Positions 18,909-28,626 are shown, counted from the stretch's first letter. The stretch: 64,000 nucleotides of DNA from Pararhodobacter marinus (GCF_003122215.1 NZ_QEYD01000003.1:350961-414960); one strand, 5' to 3'. The notes: a model not told the origin generated them from the letters alone. Numbers and translations: made by a program.

Positions 18909-19946
18909 TCAGCAGATCCGCGGCAGCTGTTCGCCCACCAGCATGTCGACGATCCGGCTGCCGCCAAACGCCGTGCGCAGGGTGACGGGGACCGCCCCCG
19001 CTTCGGTCGCGCGACCGATGATGCAGGCGCCCTGCCCGGCCTTGGTCGCGCGCATTGCGGCGAGCGCGGCCTCGGCCTGATCGGCGGGGACGAAGGTGAC
19101 GAGCGTGCCCTCGTTGGCAAGGTAAAGCGGGTCGAGGCCCAGGATCTCGCACATGCCTTTCACCTCGGGGCGCAGCGGCAGCGCGGTTTCGTCGAGCTCG
19201 ACCGACACGCCCGCTGCCTCGGCCAGCTCGTTGAGGGTCGAGGCCAGTCCGCCGCGCGTCGCGTCGCGCGCGCACCGCGTATCGGGGGCAGCCCGAAGCA
19301 CGGCTTCCATCAATGCGCCCAGCGACTGGCAATCGGATTGCAGATCCGCCGAAAGCATCATGTCGCCGCGCGCGGCCAGGATCGTGGCGCCGTGGTCGCC
19401 CAGCACACCGTTCACAAGGGCCACATCGCCGGGCCGGATCCGCCGCGCATCAAGGTCACGCCCCGGCGCGATCACACCGATCCCCGAGGTGGTGATATAG
19501 ACCTGATCGCAGGCGCCGCGATTGACGACCTTGGTGTCGCCGGTGACGATGCGCACGCCCGCCACCGCTGCCTCGGCCGCCATCGAGGCGACGAGCCGGC
19601 GCAGCAGGGCGATCTCGCAGCCCTCTTCGATGATGAAACTGGCCGACAGCCAGAGCGGCCTTGCGCCACCCACGGCAAGGTCGTTCACCGTGCCGCAGAC
19701 GGCGAGCTTGCCGATATCGCCGCCGGGAAACTCGACCGGGGTGACGACGAAACTGTCGGTGGTAAAGGCCAGCCGCGCGCCGGGTTCCTGAAGCGCCGCC
19801 TCGGTCAGGCGGGCCTGATCCTCCATGCCCGGGGGGGCGAAGACGCTGAGGAAAACGCTCTCGATCAACTCGCGCATCGCCTTGCCGCCCCCGCCATGGG
19901 CGAGCGTGACGCGCTCTTCGCGCAGGGTCATGACTGTATCCTTCAT
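18909..19946 (-). CDS. hypE: Hydrogenase maturation protein HypE
   Basis: HypE (345 residues) dehydrates the carbamoyl group received from HypF on its C-terminal Cys to form the cyanide ligand, which passes to Fe on HypCD. It belongs to the PurM/ThiL ATP-binding superfamily: LAHGGGGKAM near the N terminus, DATRGGLASTLNELA in the middle. The C terminus ends in PRIC, the conserved thiocyanate-bearing tail. ATG 19946 overlaps the hypD stop by four bases (ATGA), showing translational coupling; the longer opening to 20015 lies in hypD. It is the last gene of the hup/hyp array. Confidence 0.96.
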   Translation of the reverse strand: MKDTVMTLREERVTLAHGGGGKAMRELIESVFLSVFAPPGMEDQARLTEAALQEPGARLAFTTDSFVVTPVEFPGGDIGKLAVCGTVNDLAVGGARPLWLSASFIIEEGCEIALLRRLVASMAAEAAVAGVRIVTGDTKVVNRGACDQVYITTSGIGVIAPGRDLDARRIRPGDVALVNGVLGDHGATILAARGDMMLSADLQSDCQSLGALMEAVLRAAPDTRCARDATRGGLASTLNELAEAAGVSVELDETALPLRPEVKGMCEILGLDPLYLANEGTLVTFVPADQAEAALAAMRATKAGQGACIIGRATEAGAVPVTLRTAFGGSRIVDMLVGEQLPRIC

Positions 19947-21097
19947 TGCGCCGCGACCTCCGGCGTCACCCGTGGCAGCACCCGCGCGCCCCCATAGGTC
20001 CAATAGGCCGCGCAAGCCCCTTCGGACGAGACCATGAGCGCACCGAGCGGCGTCTCGGGCTTGCAGCCCAGACCGAATTGCGGGCAGGCGGTCGGCTTGA
20101 TGCGCCCTGTCATCACCGCCGAACAGGCACAGCCCTCGGGCTCGTCATCGGGCGAGGCGGCGTAACCGATGCCGAATTTCTCTTCGGCGTCGAAAGCGAG
20201 ATACTTCTCGCGGATCCGCAGGCCCGAGGCGTCGATCTCTCCAAGCCCGCGCCAGGCGAAACGCGGGCGGCGTTCATAGACATCGGCGATGGCGGCAAGG
20301 CTGACGGGGTTGCCGTGCTCGGGCACGACGCGGGCATACTGGTTTTCCACCTCGGCCCGTCCGTCGCGGATCTGTTCCAGCACCATCAGCACCGATTGCA
20401 ACAGGTCGATCGGCTCGAAGCCGGCGACGACGATCGGCTTGCCGTAATCGCGCGCGATGAAATCGTAAGCATGGACACCAATCACCATGGACACATGGCC
20501 CGGCCCGACGAACCCGTCGAGCACCATATGCGGATCGTCCAGCAGCGCCCTGATAGGCTCGGGCACGGTGATATGGTTGCAGAATACGCTGAAATTCGTC
20601 AGCACCTCGCGCGCAGCCTGCTGGATCGACAACGCGGTCGACGGAGTTGTCGTCTCGAAACCCAGGCCGAAGAACACGACCTCGCGCTCCGGATTGCGCC
20701 GGGCCAGTTCCAGCGCGTCGAGCGGCGAATAGACCATGCGGATATCGGCGCCGTCGGCCTTGGCCTGCAAGAGCGATTTGCGCGTGCCGGGCACCCGCAT
20801 CGCGTCGCCGAACGTGGTAAAGATCACGCCCTCGCGCTCGGCGATGGTGACGCAATCGTCGACTCGCGACATCGGCAGCACGCAGACCGGACAGCCGGGG
20901 CCGTGGATGAACTCGATCCCCTCATGCACCAGCTTGTCCAGCCCGTACCGGAAGATCGCATGCGTGTGGCCGCCGCAGACCTCCATGATATGCACGGGTC
21001 GTGCCTTCTTTGCGCCGATCTGGTCGGCGACGCGGCCGATGGCGGAAAGCAACGCTTTCGCGGCTTTCGGATCGCGGAACTCTTCGACGTATCTCAT
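19943..21097 (-). CDS. hypD: Hydrogenase maturation protein HypD
   Basis: HypD (384 residues) is a [4Fe-4S] protein that, with HypC, forms the scaffold on which Fe(CN)2CO is assembled. Visible landmarks are IMEVCGGHTH (redox Cys), HGPGCPVCVLP, FGLGFETTTPSTA and the C-terminal cysteine cluster from GCACSAVMTG through ACPQFGLGC. ATG 21097 overlaps the hypC stop by four bases; the in-frame opening further upstream runs antiparallel to no known HypD sequence and lies in hypC. Confidence 0.97.
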   Translation of the reverse strand: MRYVEEFRDPKAAKALLSAIGRVADQIGAKKARPVHIMEVCGGHTHAIFRYGLDKLVHEGIEFIHGPGCPVCVLPMSRVDDCVTIAEREGVIFTTFGDAMRVPGTRKSLLQAKADGADIRMVYSPLDALELARRNPEREVVFFGLGFETTTPSTALSIQQAAREVLTNFSVFCNHITVPEPIRALLDDPHMVLDGFVGPGHVSMVIGVHAYDFIARDYGKPIVVAGFEPIDLLQSVLMVLEQIRDGRAEVENQYARVVPEHGNPVSLAAIADVYERRPRFAWRGLGEIDASGLRIREKYLAFDAEEKFGIGYAASPDDEPEGCACSAVMTGRIKPTACPQFGLGCKPETPLGALMVSSEGACAAYWTYGGARVLPRVTPEVAAQ

Positions 21098-21381
21098 TGT
21101 TCCTCCAGCGCTTTCGCACCCTCCGCCATCGCGTCCAGGGTTTCCTGCGCCTCGCCCAGCCCGCGCAGGGCCTCCAGCGTGTCGGCGGCTTCCTGCGCGT
21201 CGATCACCGCCATCGCAAAGCCCACATGGATGAGCACCCATTCGCCCACCAGCGCCTCGAGCGGCCGGTCGGCCACCGGCGCCAGCGAGACCTCGCGCCG
21301 CACGCCCGAGACATCCGCCATCGCCATCTGGCGCGCCGGGTCGGTGATGGCCACGATCTGGCCGGGAATTCCCAGGCACAT
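21094..21381 (-). CDS. hypC: Hydrogenase maturation chaperone HypC
   Basis: HypC (95 residues) is a small OB-fold chaperone that binds HypD and delivers the Fe(CN)2CO unit to the large-subunit precursor. It begins MCLGIPGQ, where Cys2 is the essential Fe ligand, and has HVGFAMAVID, the conserved His region. The C-terminal 30 residues are an acidic helix. It starts two bases after the hupR stop and overlaps hypD by ATGA. It is a paralogue of HupF in this same locus. Confidence 0.96.
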   Translation of the reverse strand: MCLGIPGQIVAITDPARQMAMADVSGVRREVSLAPVADRPLEALVGEWVLIHVGFAMAVIDAQEAADTLEALRGLGEAQETLDAMAEGAKALEEQ

Positions 21382-21383
21382 GG

Positions 21384-22853
21384 TTAATCCTCCTCGCTCA
21401 TCGCATGCGGCTCAATGCCGTAGCGGTCCAGTTTCGAGCGCAACCCGACGCGGCTGAGACCCAGCTCGGCGGCGGCGCGGCTCTTGTTCCATTTGAGCCG
21501 CGTGAGCGTCTCTCGCAGGATGCGCATTTCCATCACCTCGACCCGTTCCTTGAGCGTGCCTTCAAGGTTACCCACCAGCGTGGCGGTGCGGTCGGCGCTG
21601 TCCTCGCCGGGCGCGGACATCAGGATATGGCGCGAGATGATCTCGGGGCCGATGGTCACGTTCTGGGCGAGGATCAGCATCCGCGTGACCTCGTTCCTGA
21701 GTTCGGGCAGATTGCCGGGCCAGTCGTAATTTTCGAGAAAATCAAGGGCCGCTTGCGTAAAACCCCGCGCAGCCTTGCCGTGTTCGGCGGCCAGGTCGAG
21801 CAAGTAGCGCTCGGCCATCAGCGCGATGTCGCCCTGGCGCGCGCGCAGCGGCGGAACCTGCAGCGTGGTTACCGCCAGCGCGTAATACAGATCGGCGCGA
21901 AACAGCCCGTCGGCGACCAGATCCATCAGGTCGCGATGCGCCCCGACGATGATCCGCGCGCCCGAGGACAGCGTCTCGCGCGCGCCGACGGGCTGGAACG
22001 CGCCCTCGGTCACCACGCGCAGAAGCGCGATCTGCAGCGCCGGGCTGAGGCTGTCGACCCCGTTCAGAAAGAGCGTCCCGCGATCGGCTTTCTGCAGCAG
22101 GCCGATCTTTGTCTGCGTCACCCCCTGCGCGGCGCCCCGTTTCAGACCGAACAGTTCGGTCAGGAGCACCTCGTCGGGCAGGCCGGTGCAATTGAGCTCG
22201 AAGAACGGCCGGTCGCCGCGCAGAGAACCGTAATGCATCGCCCGCGCGAGGTCGGTCTTGCCGGTGCCCGCCTCGCCCGTGATCAGGACGGGGACGTCAA
22301 AAGCGGCGAAATGGCGGGCCAGCGCGATTGTGGCGTTGAGGCCGGAGCTGGGGCTGCGCAGGAGCTTGTCGAAGCCCAGCCCCGCCTGCAGCACGCGCCG
22401 CCGCTCTTCGAGCCGCGCCGAGGCGGTCGAACCGAGATAGCGCATCTCGAGCGTCATGCGTTCGTGTTCGCGGTTCAGCTCGAACAACCGCGCCGCGTTG
22501 CGCACTGCCATCAGAAGCTGATCAGGATGCCAGGGTTTCGTGATGAACTGGTAAATGCCGGCCTTGTTGATCGCCTCGATCATGTCGTTGGTTTCGGTAT
22601 AGCCGGTGACGATCAGGCGCACGGTTTCGGGCCAGCGATCGCGGATCGCGGTCAACAGCTCGATCCCGGTGCGCCCCGGCATCCGCTGGTCGCTGACCAC
22701 GACATGGACCCAGTTATCCTCCATCAGCGCCCAGGCCTGATCGGCATCCTGCGCTTCGAGCACGGTGAAATCGTCCTCGAGCGCCATGCGCATGGCGGCT
22801 ACCGAATGCGGCTCGTCATCGACGACAAGCACGGTCGGAAGCGACTTGGCCAT
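21384..22853 (-). CDS. hupR: Hydrogenase transcription regulator HupR (NtrC family)
   Basis: HupR (489 residues) is the response regulator of the HupT/HupUV hydrogen-sensing circuit that activates hupSL. Receiver domain 1-120 with phospho-acceptor Asp55 ([10 protein letters not shown]); AAA+ domain about 170-390 with Walker A GEAGTGKT (193-200); Fis-type helix-turn-helix at about 455-480. The GAFTGA loop that contacts sigma54 is absent (GLKRGAAQG at 236-244) and Walker B reads TLFLNGVD (260-267) without the acidic pair. This fits what is known of R. capsulatus HupR, which works with the sigma70 holoenzyme and is active when not phosphorylated. It shares one base with the hypB stop (TGATG). 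Confidence 0.95.
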   Translation of the reverse strand: MAKSLPTVLVVDDEPHSVAAMRMALEDDFTVLEAQDADQAWALMEDNWVHVVVSDQRMPGRTGIELLTAIRDRWPETVRLIVTGYTETNDMIEAINKAGIYQFITKPWHPDQLLMAVRNAARLFELNREHERMTLEMRYLGSTASARLEERRRVLQAGLGFDKLLRSPSSGLNATIALARHFAAFDVPVLITGEAGTGKTDLARAMHYGSLRGDRPFFELNCTGLPDEVLLTELFGLKRGAAQGVTQTKIGLLQKADRGTLFLNGVDSLSPALQIALLRVVTEGAFQPVGARETLSSGARIIVGAHRDLMDLVADGLFRADLYYALAVTTLQVPPLRARQGDIALMAERYLLDLAAEHGKAARGFTQAALDFLENYDWPGNLPELRNEVTRMLILAQNVTIGPEIISRHILMSAPGEDSADRTATLVGNLEGTLKERVEVMEMRILRETLTRLKWNKSRAAAELGLSRVGLRSKLDRYGIEPHAMSEED

Positions 22854-23911
22854 CAGACCGCCCTCTTGGCGTCGCGGCGCGCCTGCAGCCAGTCGATCCA
22901 GCGGTCCATGCCCTCGCCGGTCCGGGCGCTGAGCGCGATGATCTCGATATCGGGATTCACGCGTTTCAGATTGGCGGCATAGAGATCCAGATCGACGTCG
23001 CAATGCGGCGCAAGGTCCGTCTTGTTCAGGATGGCGAGCCGGGAGGCTGTGAACATATCGGGGTATTTCAAGGGTTTGTCTTCGCCCTCGGTGACCGAGA
23101 GGATCGCCACCTTGCAATCCTCGCCCAGGTCGAAGGCGGCGGGACAGACCAGGTTGCCGACATTCTCGATGAACAGGAACGAGCCCTGCCGCAGCCGCAG
23201 ACGGTCCAGCGCGTGGCCCACCATATGCGCGTCCAGATGGCAGCCCTTTCCGGTATTGATCTGCACCGCGCGGGCGCCGGTGGCGCGGATACGCTCGGCA
23301 TCGTTGGCGGTCTGCTGGTCGCCCTCGATCACCGCGAGCGGGACATCGCCAAGCCGCCGGATCGTTTCGCACAGAAGCGTCGTCTTGCCCGATCCGGGCG
23401 ACGAGACGAGGTTGACCGTGAAGACTTCGAGCGCGTTCAGCACCCGGCGGTTGCCCTCGGCGTAGCTGTCGTTTTTCGACAGGATCGCGGTTTCCACCTC
23501 GATCAGCCGCGCCTGGGTCATCCCGGGGACCGAGACACCGGCTGCGCCGTTGCCGTAATGCGCGTCGCCCTGCGCATCGGGGCGGGTGTGATCGTGTTCA
23601 TGGAGATGATCCCCATGGGGATTGTGTCCATGCTTATGATCTCCATGGACATGATCCGTCGGGAATCCGGCATTGGCGTGATCGTGAGAATGCGGCGCCC
23701 CATGGTGGTGGTGGTGATCGTGAGCATGATGGTGGGTGTGCGCATGATCGTGGCCGTGCGCGTGATGGTGGCCGTGATGGTGATCGTGATCGTGGCCATG
23801 ATGGTGGTGATGATCATGCCCGTGGTCATGATCATGGTCATGCCCGTGCGCGTGACCCACCGGGCGGCCATCCGCCGTCACCACGTCGCTGCATCCGCAA
23901 ACGCTGCACAT
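22853..23911 (-). CDS. hypB: Nickel-binding GTPase HypB with a large His-rich domain
   Basis: HypB (352 residues) inserts nickel into the hydrogenase large subunit with HypA, powered by GTP. The N terminus MCSVCGCS is the high-affinity Ni motif (CxxCGC). Residues 20-118 hold 47 His in a His/Asp/Gly run, a nickel store as in rhizobial and R. capsulatus HypB. The SIMIBI G-domain begins with the P-loop SSPGSGKTT (170-178); [10 protein letters not shown] and NVGNLVCP carry the G-domain metal site; LNKTDLAP is the G4 motif. The His-rich part makes the DNA at 23550-23870 look repetitive, but it is coding. It overlaps hypA and hupR by one base each. Confidence 0.97.
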   Translation of the reverse strand: MCSVCGCSDVVTADGRPVGHAHGHDHDHDHGHDHHHHHGHDHDHHHGHHHAHGHDHAHTHHHAHDHHHHHGAPHSHDHANAGFPTDHVHGDHKHGHNPHGDHLHEHDHTRPDAQGDAHYGNGAAGVSVPGMTQARLIEVETAILSKNDSYAEGNRRVLNALEVFTVNLVSSPGSGKTTLLCETIRRLGDVPLAVIEGDQQTANDAERIRATGARAVQINTGKGCHLDAHMVGHALDRLRLRQGSFLFIENVGNLVCPAAFDLGEDCKVAILSVTEGEDKPLKYPDMFTASRLAILNKTDLAPHCDVDLDLYAANLKRVNPDIEIIALSARTGEGMDRWIDWLQARRDAKRAV

Positions 23912-24252
23912 CAGATCACCTCCATATCCTTGATCCGCATTTCATCGCCCTGCTCGGGCATCACCTTGCCGCTGCCGCAATGCGGGCATGGATCGAGACG
24001 GGAGTCGATCCGGGCAATCTTGCCGCAGTCGTAACACAGCGCGCTGCCGGGCAAATCGATGATTTCCAGCACCGCACCCTCGGCCTTCGATCCACGCATC
24101 ACCACGTCCCAGGCGAAGGTGAGCGCCGCCGTCTCGACCCCGGCGAAACGGCCGATCTCGACCCGGACGCGCGTGACCTGCGCGATGCCGGGATCCGCCG
24201 TGGCGCGCTCGATGATCTGGCGCATGCCCTCGACCAGCGACATTTCATGCAT
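23911..24252 (-). CDS. hypA: Hydrogenase nickel-incorporation protein HypA
   Basis: HypA (113 residues) is the nickel metallochaperone paired with HypB. The N terminus MHEMSLVEG is diagnostic, and His2 belongs to the Ni site. The zinc site is formed by CYDCGK and [11 protein letters not shown] 24252 is chosen because MHE must be N-terminal; the longer open frame to 24753 is hupK in another frame. The start lies inside the last codons of hupK (8-base overlap), and the stop overlaps hypB by one base. Confidence 0.97.
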   Translation of the reverse strand: MHEMSLVEGMRQIIERATADPGIAQVTRVRVEIGRFAGVETAALTFAWDVVMRGSKAEGAVLEIIDLPGSALCYDCGKIARIDSRLDPCPHCGSGKVMPEQGDEMRIKDMEVI

Positions 24253-25651
24253 GATCCGTCTCCGTGACGGCGGGGGCCTTGCACGGCCCGCATCGCGCAG
24301 CGCGGGCGGCTCCGAGACGGCCAACGGGGGTGCCATCGGGCGATGCCCGGCGGGACTGCCGCAGGGAACCGGCGTCGTGGGCGAGTTGAGGGTCCGGCAC
24401 GGCGGGGATGGACGCCTCGGGTCCGAGCGAATTTCCGGGCGCCGTGTCGTGTTCGGTCCTTGCAGTGGCGACGACGCCAGAAGAGGCGAGAGGCCTGGCC
24501 ACGATGGCGGGGCCGGCGGCCAGATCTGACCGGGCGACGGCAACGGAACCGACCGGGCTGCGGCGGAGAGTGACGTCAGGGGCGGCGGCTGCGGCGGACC
24601 GGGTGGGATCGGGGTTGCCAGCAGCAGCAGCGCCGGAGCTGGTGACGCCGGCGCTGCCGGGCTGCTCGGATGGCGCGGTCTCTGGCGCGATGGCGGAAGA
24701 ATGGCTGCGGCGAGTCCCTGAGGGGCCCGGAGCCTTTGCAGGTGAGGGTGCACTGCGATCCGGGATGGTCTCTGGTGTCACCGGATCGAGCGTGACCAGC
24801 ACGCAGGGATCGAGAATATCAAGCAGAAGCGGTCCGAGACCGGCACGCGCAGCGTCGAGGCTGGCGAGAGACTGATCGAGCACGCCGCCGGGGGCCAGCA
24901 GGCTGTCGCTGGGCGTGACCCTGTCACAGACGGCCACGTGGCCGTCGCGGACCACGAGCCGCAATCCATAGGCGCCGCGTGTCGCGGGCACGATGGCGAG
25001 GCCCGGCTCGGGGCTGAGCGCCGGGGGCAATGCGCGGTCGAGCACCGCGACCAGATCGAGAAGCCGCGCGACCGCCCGCCAGAGGGGACCGCGCCCGCAT
25101 CGCGTCTCAATCCCCGCGACGATTGGCGAGTCGGCGTGGCGCATGGCGATGGAGTTCTCGACCGGCGCCCTGCTCCAGAGCGTGCCGGGCGTGACGAAGG
25201 GCAGGCGCGCGCTGGCGGCTTCGTGCGGGGCAAAACGGCTTTCGATGGCGCGCAGAACCGGCGCGACGCCCCGGCCGGAGGCCAAGAAGGCGTCGAAATC
25301 GGCAGGCGCGGCGGGGATTTGCCGCGCGCCGAAGAGCGACAAACGCACGCTGTCCGCGTCCTGCGCCCAGTCCTTCGGCAGCGCGCGCGCGCCGAGACCC
25401 AGATGCCCGGGCCATGTCACGAAGAGCTTGAGCAGGTGATCGCGCCGGATCTCGGCGCAGCAATCCGGGGCCGCGCCGGTCCCCAGCGCCACCGCCAGCG
25501 CCTGTGCCTGCGCCGCCTGACACAGGTTGAAGAGCCGGGGCAGAAGCATCGCCACCCGTGCCACCGGCTGCCCCACCAGGAACGAGGCCACCGGCAATTG
25601 CGGGGCGATCCGGGCGCGCAGGGGTGCTGTGGGACGGGCGGCGGGCATCAT
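24245..25651 (-). CDS. hupK: Hydrogenase expression/formation protein HupK with a long disordered tail
   Basis: HupK (468 residues here) resembles a degenerate hydrogenase large subunit and is thought to be a scaffold for NiFe-cofactor assembly in uptake hydrogenases that work with oxygen present. [12 protein letters not shown] (about 41-52) and ILDPCV (279-284) correspond to the two large-subunit Cys motifs. The recognisable part ends near residue 290; residues 290-468 are Pro/Ala/Ser/Thr-rich low-complexity sequence with no family match. Start is one of two ATGs, 25651 or 25648, four bases after hupJ. The tail overlaps the hypA start. Confidence 0.85.
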   Translation of the reverse strand: MMPAARPTAPLRARIAPQLPVASFLVGQPVARVAMLLPRLFNLCQAAQAQALAVALGTGAAPDCCAEIRRDHLLKLFVTWPGHLGLGARALPKDWAQDADSVRLSLFGARQIPAAPADFDAFLASGRGVAPVLRAIESRFAPHEAASARLPFVTPGTLWSRAPVENSIAMRHADSPIVAGIETRCGRGPLWRAVARLLDLVAVLDRALPPALSPEPGLAIVPATRGAYGLRLVVRDGHVAVCDRVTPSDSLLAPGGVLDQSLASLDAARAGLGPLLLDILDPCVLVTLDPVTPETIPDRSAPSPAKAPGPSGTRRSHSSAIAPETAPSEQPGSAGVTSSGAAAAGNPDPTRSAAAAAPDVTLRRSPVGSVAVARSDLAAGPAIVARPLASSGVVATARTEHDTAPGNSLGPEASIPAVPDPQLAHDAGSLRQSRRASPDGTPVGRLGAARAARCGPCKAPAVTETDHA

Positions 25652-25655
25652 CGGC

Positions 25656-26456
25656 TCAGGGTCCGGGCTGCAGATCGGCGCCGAGACCCGCCGTGATCAA
25701 TGCGCGGCGGGTGGGCGCGGCGGGTTCGGCGGTCTCGTCCGCCTCGTCCGGCGCGGTCTCGGCGGCGATCTGCGCCTCGCGCCGGGCGCGGATATCGGCG
25801 CGGCGGTCGGTCTCGGCCCGGTTGGCGGGGTCGAAGATCGCCTGCATGACGGCATGCGCCACGTCGACCGCGTCCTGCTGACGGGTGAAATCGCCCATCG
25901 GCGAGAACAGCGAACAGGCCTTGTAGCCGCCGGTCATCTCGCGCGTGTTGTGGATGAATTCATAGGCGCCCGAGGGGAAATCGACGACCTCTTTCTCGCC
26001 CGTGACCAGCGCCGACCAGTCCTGTGTGTCGGGCAGCAGGATCAGGTTCATGAACCAGGGCGAGATCAGCACGCCAAGGAACTGCCCCTCATGTGCGCGA
26101 AAGCCCACGGCCTGCACCTTGAGCGCCTTGTTGACCAACGGCACGTCGCGCATCTTGGCGTGCCAGACCTCGGTGAAATCGGCCTCGAGCCGCCCGGTCG
26201 CGGCCTTGATCCGCTGGGCCTGCAGATGCGCCTCGGCGCCCGGGTCGCGCAGCACCATGAACTGATGCGGCTCGGCCGAGCAGGTCGGGCAGGACCAGTC
26301 GTCGGGCAACAGGGTAAAAGGCGTGCCCGGGTCAATCTGACGGGTAGGGTCGCCAATCGCGGGATCATAGACCGACCAGCAGATCTTGCATTCCATCACC
26401 GCCTGATCCGAGATCCGCGCGGCATGGCCGCCATACGAGCCCTCGAAACCGCTCAT
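25656..26456 (-). CDS. hupJ: HupJ: rubredoxin fused to a HybE-type hydrogenase chaperone
   Basis: HupJ (266 residues) has a rubredoxin domain at residues 20-65 with all four iron ligands (Cys23, Cys26, Cys56, Cys59; MECKICWSVYD and DDWSCPTCS), followed by the HybE-like chaperone domain (70-230; VGFRAHEGQFLGVLISPWFMN) and an acidic C-terminal tail. In rhizobia the two parts are separate genes (hupI, hupJ); the fusion is known from R. capsulatus. It probably protects or escorts the small or large subunit during maturation. ATG 26456 overlaps the hupH stop by four bases. Confidence 0.93.
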   Translation of the reverse strand: MSGFEGSYGGHAARISDQAVMECKICWSVYDPAIGDPTRQIDPGTPFTLLPDDWSCPTCSAEPHQFMVLRDPGAEAHLQAQRIKAATGRLEADFTEVWHAKMRDVPLVNKALKVQAVGFRAHEGQFLGVLISPWFMNLILLPDTQDWSALVTGEKEVVDFPSGAYEFIHNTREMTGGYKACSLFSPMGDFTRQQDAVDVAHAVMQAIFDPANRAETDRRADIRARREAQIAAETAPDEADETAEPAAPTRRALITAGLGADLQPGP

Positions 26457-27280
26457 CGCACTGCCCCCAGCACGTCGCGCAACCGTTTCGCACTGTCGGA
26501 CAGGTCCTCGGGCGCGGCGAGCACGACTTCGGGCATGTCGGTCACTTCGAATGTATCGAGGATCAGCTGATCCTGCGAATTGTAGAACTGCACGCGCCAG
26601 ACATGGGCAAGGGCGGTGGCCCGGATGCGGCAATTGCCATAGCCGCGCGACAGGATGTCGGCCGAGCCTTCGCCCATCTTGGCATCAAGCCAGGCAAGGT
26701 CGGATTCGGTATGCGGCAGAAGCGTCAGGTTGACGACATGCAGCGTCCCGTCAAAACCCGCGCTCTTGTCGGCCAGTTCGGACCAGATCGGCGGGGCGTT
26801 GACCACGCCCTGCCCCGGTTCGGGATCGCGGCGCGGGCGCAGCGGCTCGAAGGCGCGGTGAACGGCGATGGCGGGGACGGGCCCGACCTCGATCCGGTCC
26901 TCGCCCGCGCCCCGGACGCGCCAGATGCCGGCGAAAACCCCCTCCTGCACCCGCAAAGCCGGCAGGCCACGGATCTTCATCGAGACTTCGCCCTCGCGCA
27001 GGACCTCGGCCACCAGATGCAGGTTGGCGGCATCGAGGCCCGCCAGATCGAAGCTTTCGGGTCGCCCGGTGCGCGACACCCGCTCGGCGGCATCGGCGAC
27101 CCGGTCAAGGATCGCCAGCGCCGGGGCCAGCGCCGCCGGATCCTCGATCTCGGGGATGCGGGGTGAATACGTGTTCATGCCGGTGGGCATGTCCATATAG
27201 GTCAGGTCCTCGCCATCGGCGGGATCGGGCTGCGAGCCGGGGCCGAAGCCTGCGGGCGGCAGGTGGAAATTCGAGACCAT
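26453..27280 (-). CDS. hupH: Hydrogenase expression/formation protein HupH (HyaF family)
   Basis: HupH (275 residues) belongs to the HupH/HyaF family, accessory proteins for small-subunit assembly of uptake hydrogenase. Recognisable stretches are RGLPALRVQEGVFAGIWRV in the middle, HVVNLTLLPHTESDLAWLD, and the C-terminal SRGYGNCRIRATALAHVWRVQF and DTFEVTDMPEVVLAAPEDL. The N-terminal 45 residues are acidic and variable. It starts 11 bases after hupG and overlaps hupJ by ATGA. Confidence 0.92.
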   Translation of the reverse strand: MVSNFHLPPAGFGPGSQPDPADGEDLTYMDMPTGMNTYSPRIPEIEDPAALAPALAILDRVADAAERVSRTGRPESFDLAGLDAANLHLVAEVLREGEVSMKIRGLPALRVQEGVFAGIWRVRGAGEDRIEVGPVPAIAVHRAFEPLRPRRDPEPGQGVVNAPPIWSELADKSAGFDGTLHVVNLTLLPHTESDLAWLDAKMGEGSADILSRGYGNCRIRATALAHVWRVQFYNSQDQLILDTFEVTDMPEVVLAAPEDLSDSAKRLRDVLGAVR

Positions 27281-27291
27281 CGCGGGGCTCC

Positions 27292-27681
27292 TCAGGCGGT
27301 TTCGGTCGTGTCGGACGAAGCGAGGTAATGCGAGAGGCGGGCGACGTAATCGGACCAGTCGCGCACCTTGGGGATGCCGCCCAGAAAGCGCCCGTCGCGG
27401 TACAGGATCAGCGAGGGGGTCTTGAACACCTTGGTTTCCTCGCGGATCGCTTTCTCCATCGCATCATCGACCACGGCGCAGTCGAAGGCGTGTTGAAAGG
27501 CCGCTTTCAGTTCGGGCAGGATCACCGCCACGTCGGGCGTTTCCAGATTGCGCGCGGCATCGCCCGGGACGAACAGGACATGCGCGCCGGGGGCAGATAC
27601 GAAGGCGCGAAAGCCGTCTTCGGTGGCGATGCGCGGCCATCCGAACTCGGTCGTCAGGCGGTCGATCAGGGGATGTCCCAT
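27292..27681 (-). CDS. hupG: Hydrogenase accessory protein HupG (HyaE family)
   Basis: HupG (129 residues) has a thioredoxin fold without the CxxC active site, as in HyaE/HupG. VLFVPGDAARNLETPDVAVILPEL and the cis-Pro region KTPSLILYRDGRFLGGIPKV are typical. In E. coli and rhizobia these proteins bind the Tat signal of the small subunit and proofread its assembly before export, which fits the Tat signal on HupS here. It starts nine bases after the hupF stop and is followed closely by hupH. Confidence 0.92.
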   Translation of the reverse strand: MGHPLIDRLTTEFGWPRIATEDGFRAFVSAPGAHVLFVPGDAARNLETPDVAVILPELKAAFQHAFDCAVVDDAMEKAIREETKVFKTPSLILYRDGRFLGGIPKVRDWSDYVARLSHYLASSDTTETA

Positions 27682-27690
27682 GTTTTCTCC

Positions 27691-28002
27691 TCAGCCGGTG
27701 ATGCGGCCCGCGTCCAGCGCGGCCTGCAGATGGGGGGGCAATTGCGGGCCGCGCGCGTCGATATCGGCGAACGCATCGCCCCCGTCGCCGCCCGTCATCA
27801 CGTCGCGCAGACCGTCCAGGGCCTTGGCGATGAGATGCGCCTCTTCGGCGTCGATGACCGCGCGGGCGGTGCCCAGAAAGCCCAGCACCCAGGTGCCTTC
27901 GGGCTGCGGGCCGACCAGCGACAGGTCGATCTGACTGCCGTCATGCGCCAGCGCGTTGGTGCCCACGACTTTGGTCAGTTGCAGCGGGATGCCGACGCAC
28001 AT
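27691..28002 (-). CDS. hupF: HypC/HupF-family hydrogenase chaperone HupF
   Basis: HupF (103 residues) is a HypC paralogue dedicated to the large subunit. It begins MCVGIPLQL with the conserved Cys2 and has [20 protein letters not shown] in the position of the HypC core. The C-terminal 25 residues ([12 protein letters not shown]) are specific to HupF. In R. leguminosarum HupF guards HupL during synthesis at elevated oxygen. It starts three bases after the hupD stop. Confidence 0.94.
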   Translation of the reverse strand: MCVGIPLQLTKVVGTNALAHDGSQIDLSLVGPQPEGTWVLGFLGTARAVIDAEEAHLIAKALDGLRDVMTGGDGGDAFADIDARGPQLPPHLQAALDAGRITG

Positions 28003-28005
28003 GGC

Positions 28006-28626
28006 TCAGTCCGCCTGCTGCAGGTCGCCAGGCAGGAAGCGCGCATCCCCGATGCGGCAGGCCTCCTTTTCCGAGGGGCGGCCATCCTCGTAGGCGCGCT
28101 GACGGATGGCGCTGTCGGCCAGATCGTTGGTAAGCGTGCGTCCTGGACGCGCGGTTATGCCACGCGCGGCCAGCCAGTCGGCGGCGATGGCCACGGCTTC
28201 GGGGATCCGCGCGGCCACCGGGGCGCGCAGCCCGCCGCCGTAATCCTCCAGCTCTTCGGGCTGGCAGCCGATCAGGACGATCTGATCGGGGTGACAATCC
28301 ATCAGCCGGGCGGTGGCTAGGACATCCTGAAAGCCGGTCTGGTGCAGGCTCATCTTCTTGGCGCCCATGAACGTGGGGACGTCATCGCCCTCGACCACCT
28401 TCATCGTGCCGGGTTCCAGCCCGTAATCCACCGCGTCGAACACGACCATCAGATCGTGGTCTTCAAGGAAGGGCAGCAGATAGAGCCCCTGCGTTCCGCC
28501 GTCGAGAATGGTCACGGGTGCGTCGAATTCCAGCGTATCGGCCAGATGCTCGACGCAGCGGACGCCGAAGCCTTCATCGGCCCAAAGGACATTGCCGATG
28601 CCCAGTACGAGCGCACGGTGTTGCAT
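28006..28626 (-). CDS. hupD: Hydrogenase maturation endopeptidase HupD
   Basis: HupD (206 residues) cleaves the C-terminal peptide from the HupL precursor after nickel insertion. The nickel-sensing ligands of the HybD family are present: Glu18 (ADEGFG), Asp64 (VFDAVDYG) and His95 (SLHQTGF), at the same spacing as E. coli HybD (16, 62, 93). ATG 28626 gives the family N terminus MQHRALVLGIGN; a frame opening to 28686 adds unrelated residues. AGGGAGGAAG precedes the start. It begins a tight hupDFGHJK-hypAB-hupR-hypCDE array that probably has its own promoter in the gap to the right. The last 35 residues are a basic extension. Confidence 0.95.
   Translation of the reverse strand: MQHRALVLGIGNVLWADEGFGVRCVEHLADTLEFDAPVTILDGGTQGLYLLPFLEDHDLMVVFDAVDYGLEPGTMKVVEGDDVPTFMGAKKMSLHQTGFQDVLATARLMDCHPDQIVLIGCQPEELEDYGGGLRAPVAARIPEAVAIAADWLAARGITARPGRTLTNDLADSAIRQRAYEDGRPSEKEACRIGDARFLPGDLQQAD

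Noticed and set aside
23550..23870. Repetitive DNA resembling a tandem or CRISPR-like repeat
   Set aside because: It encodes the His/Asp/Gly run of HypB; units vary in length and there are no spacers.
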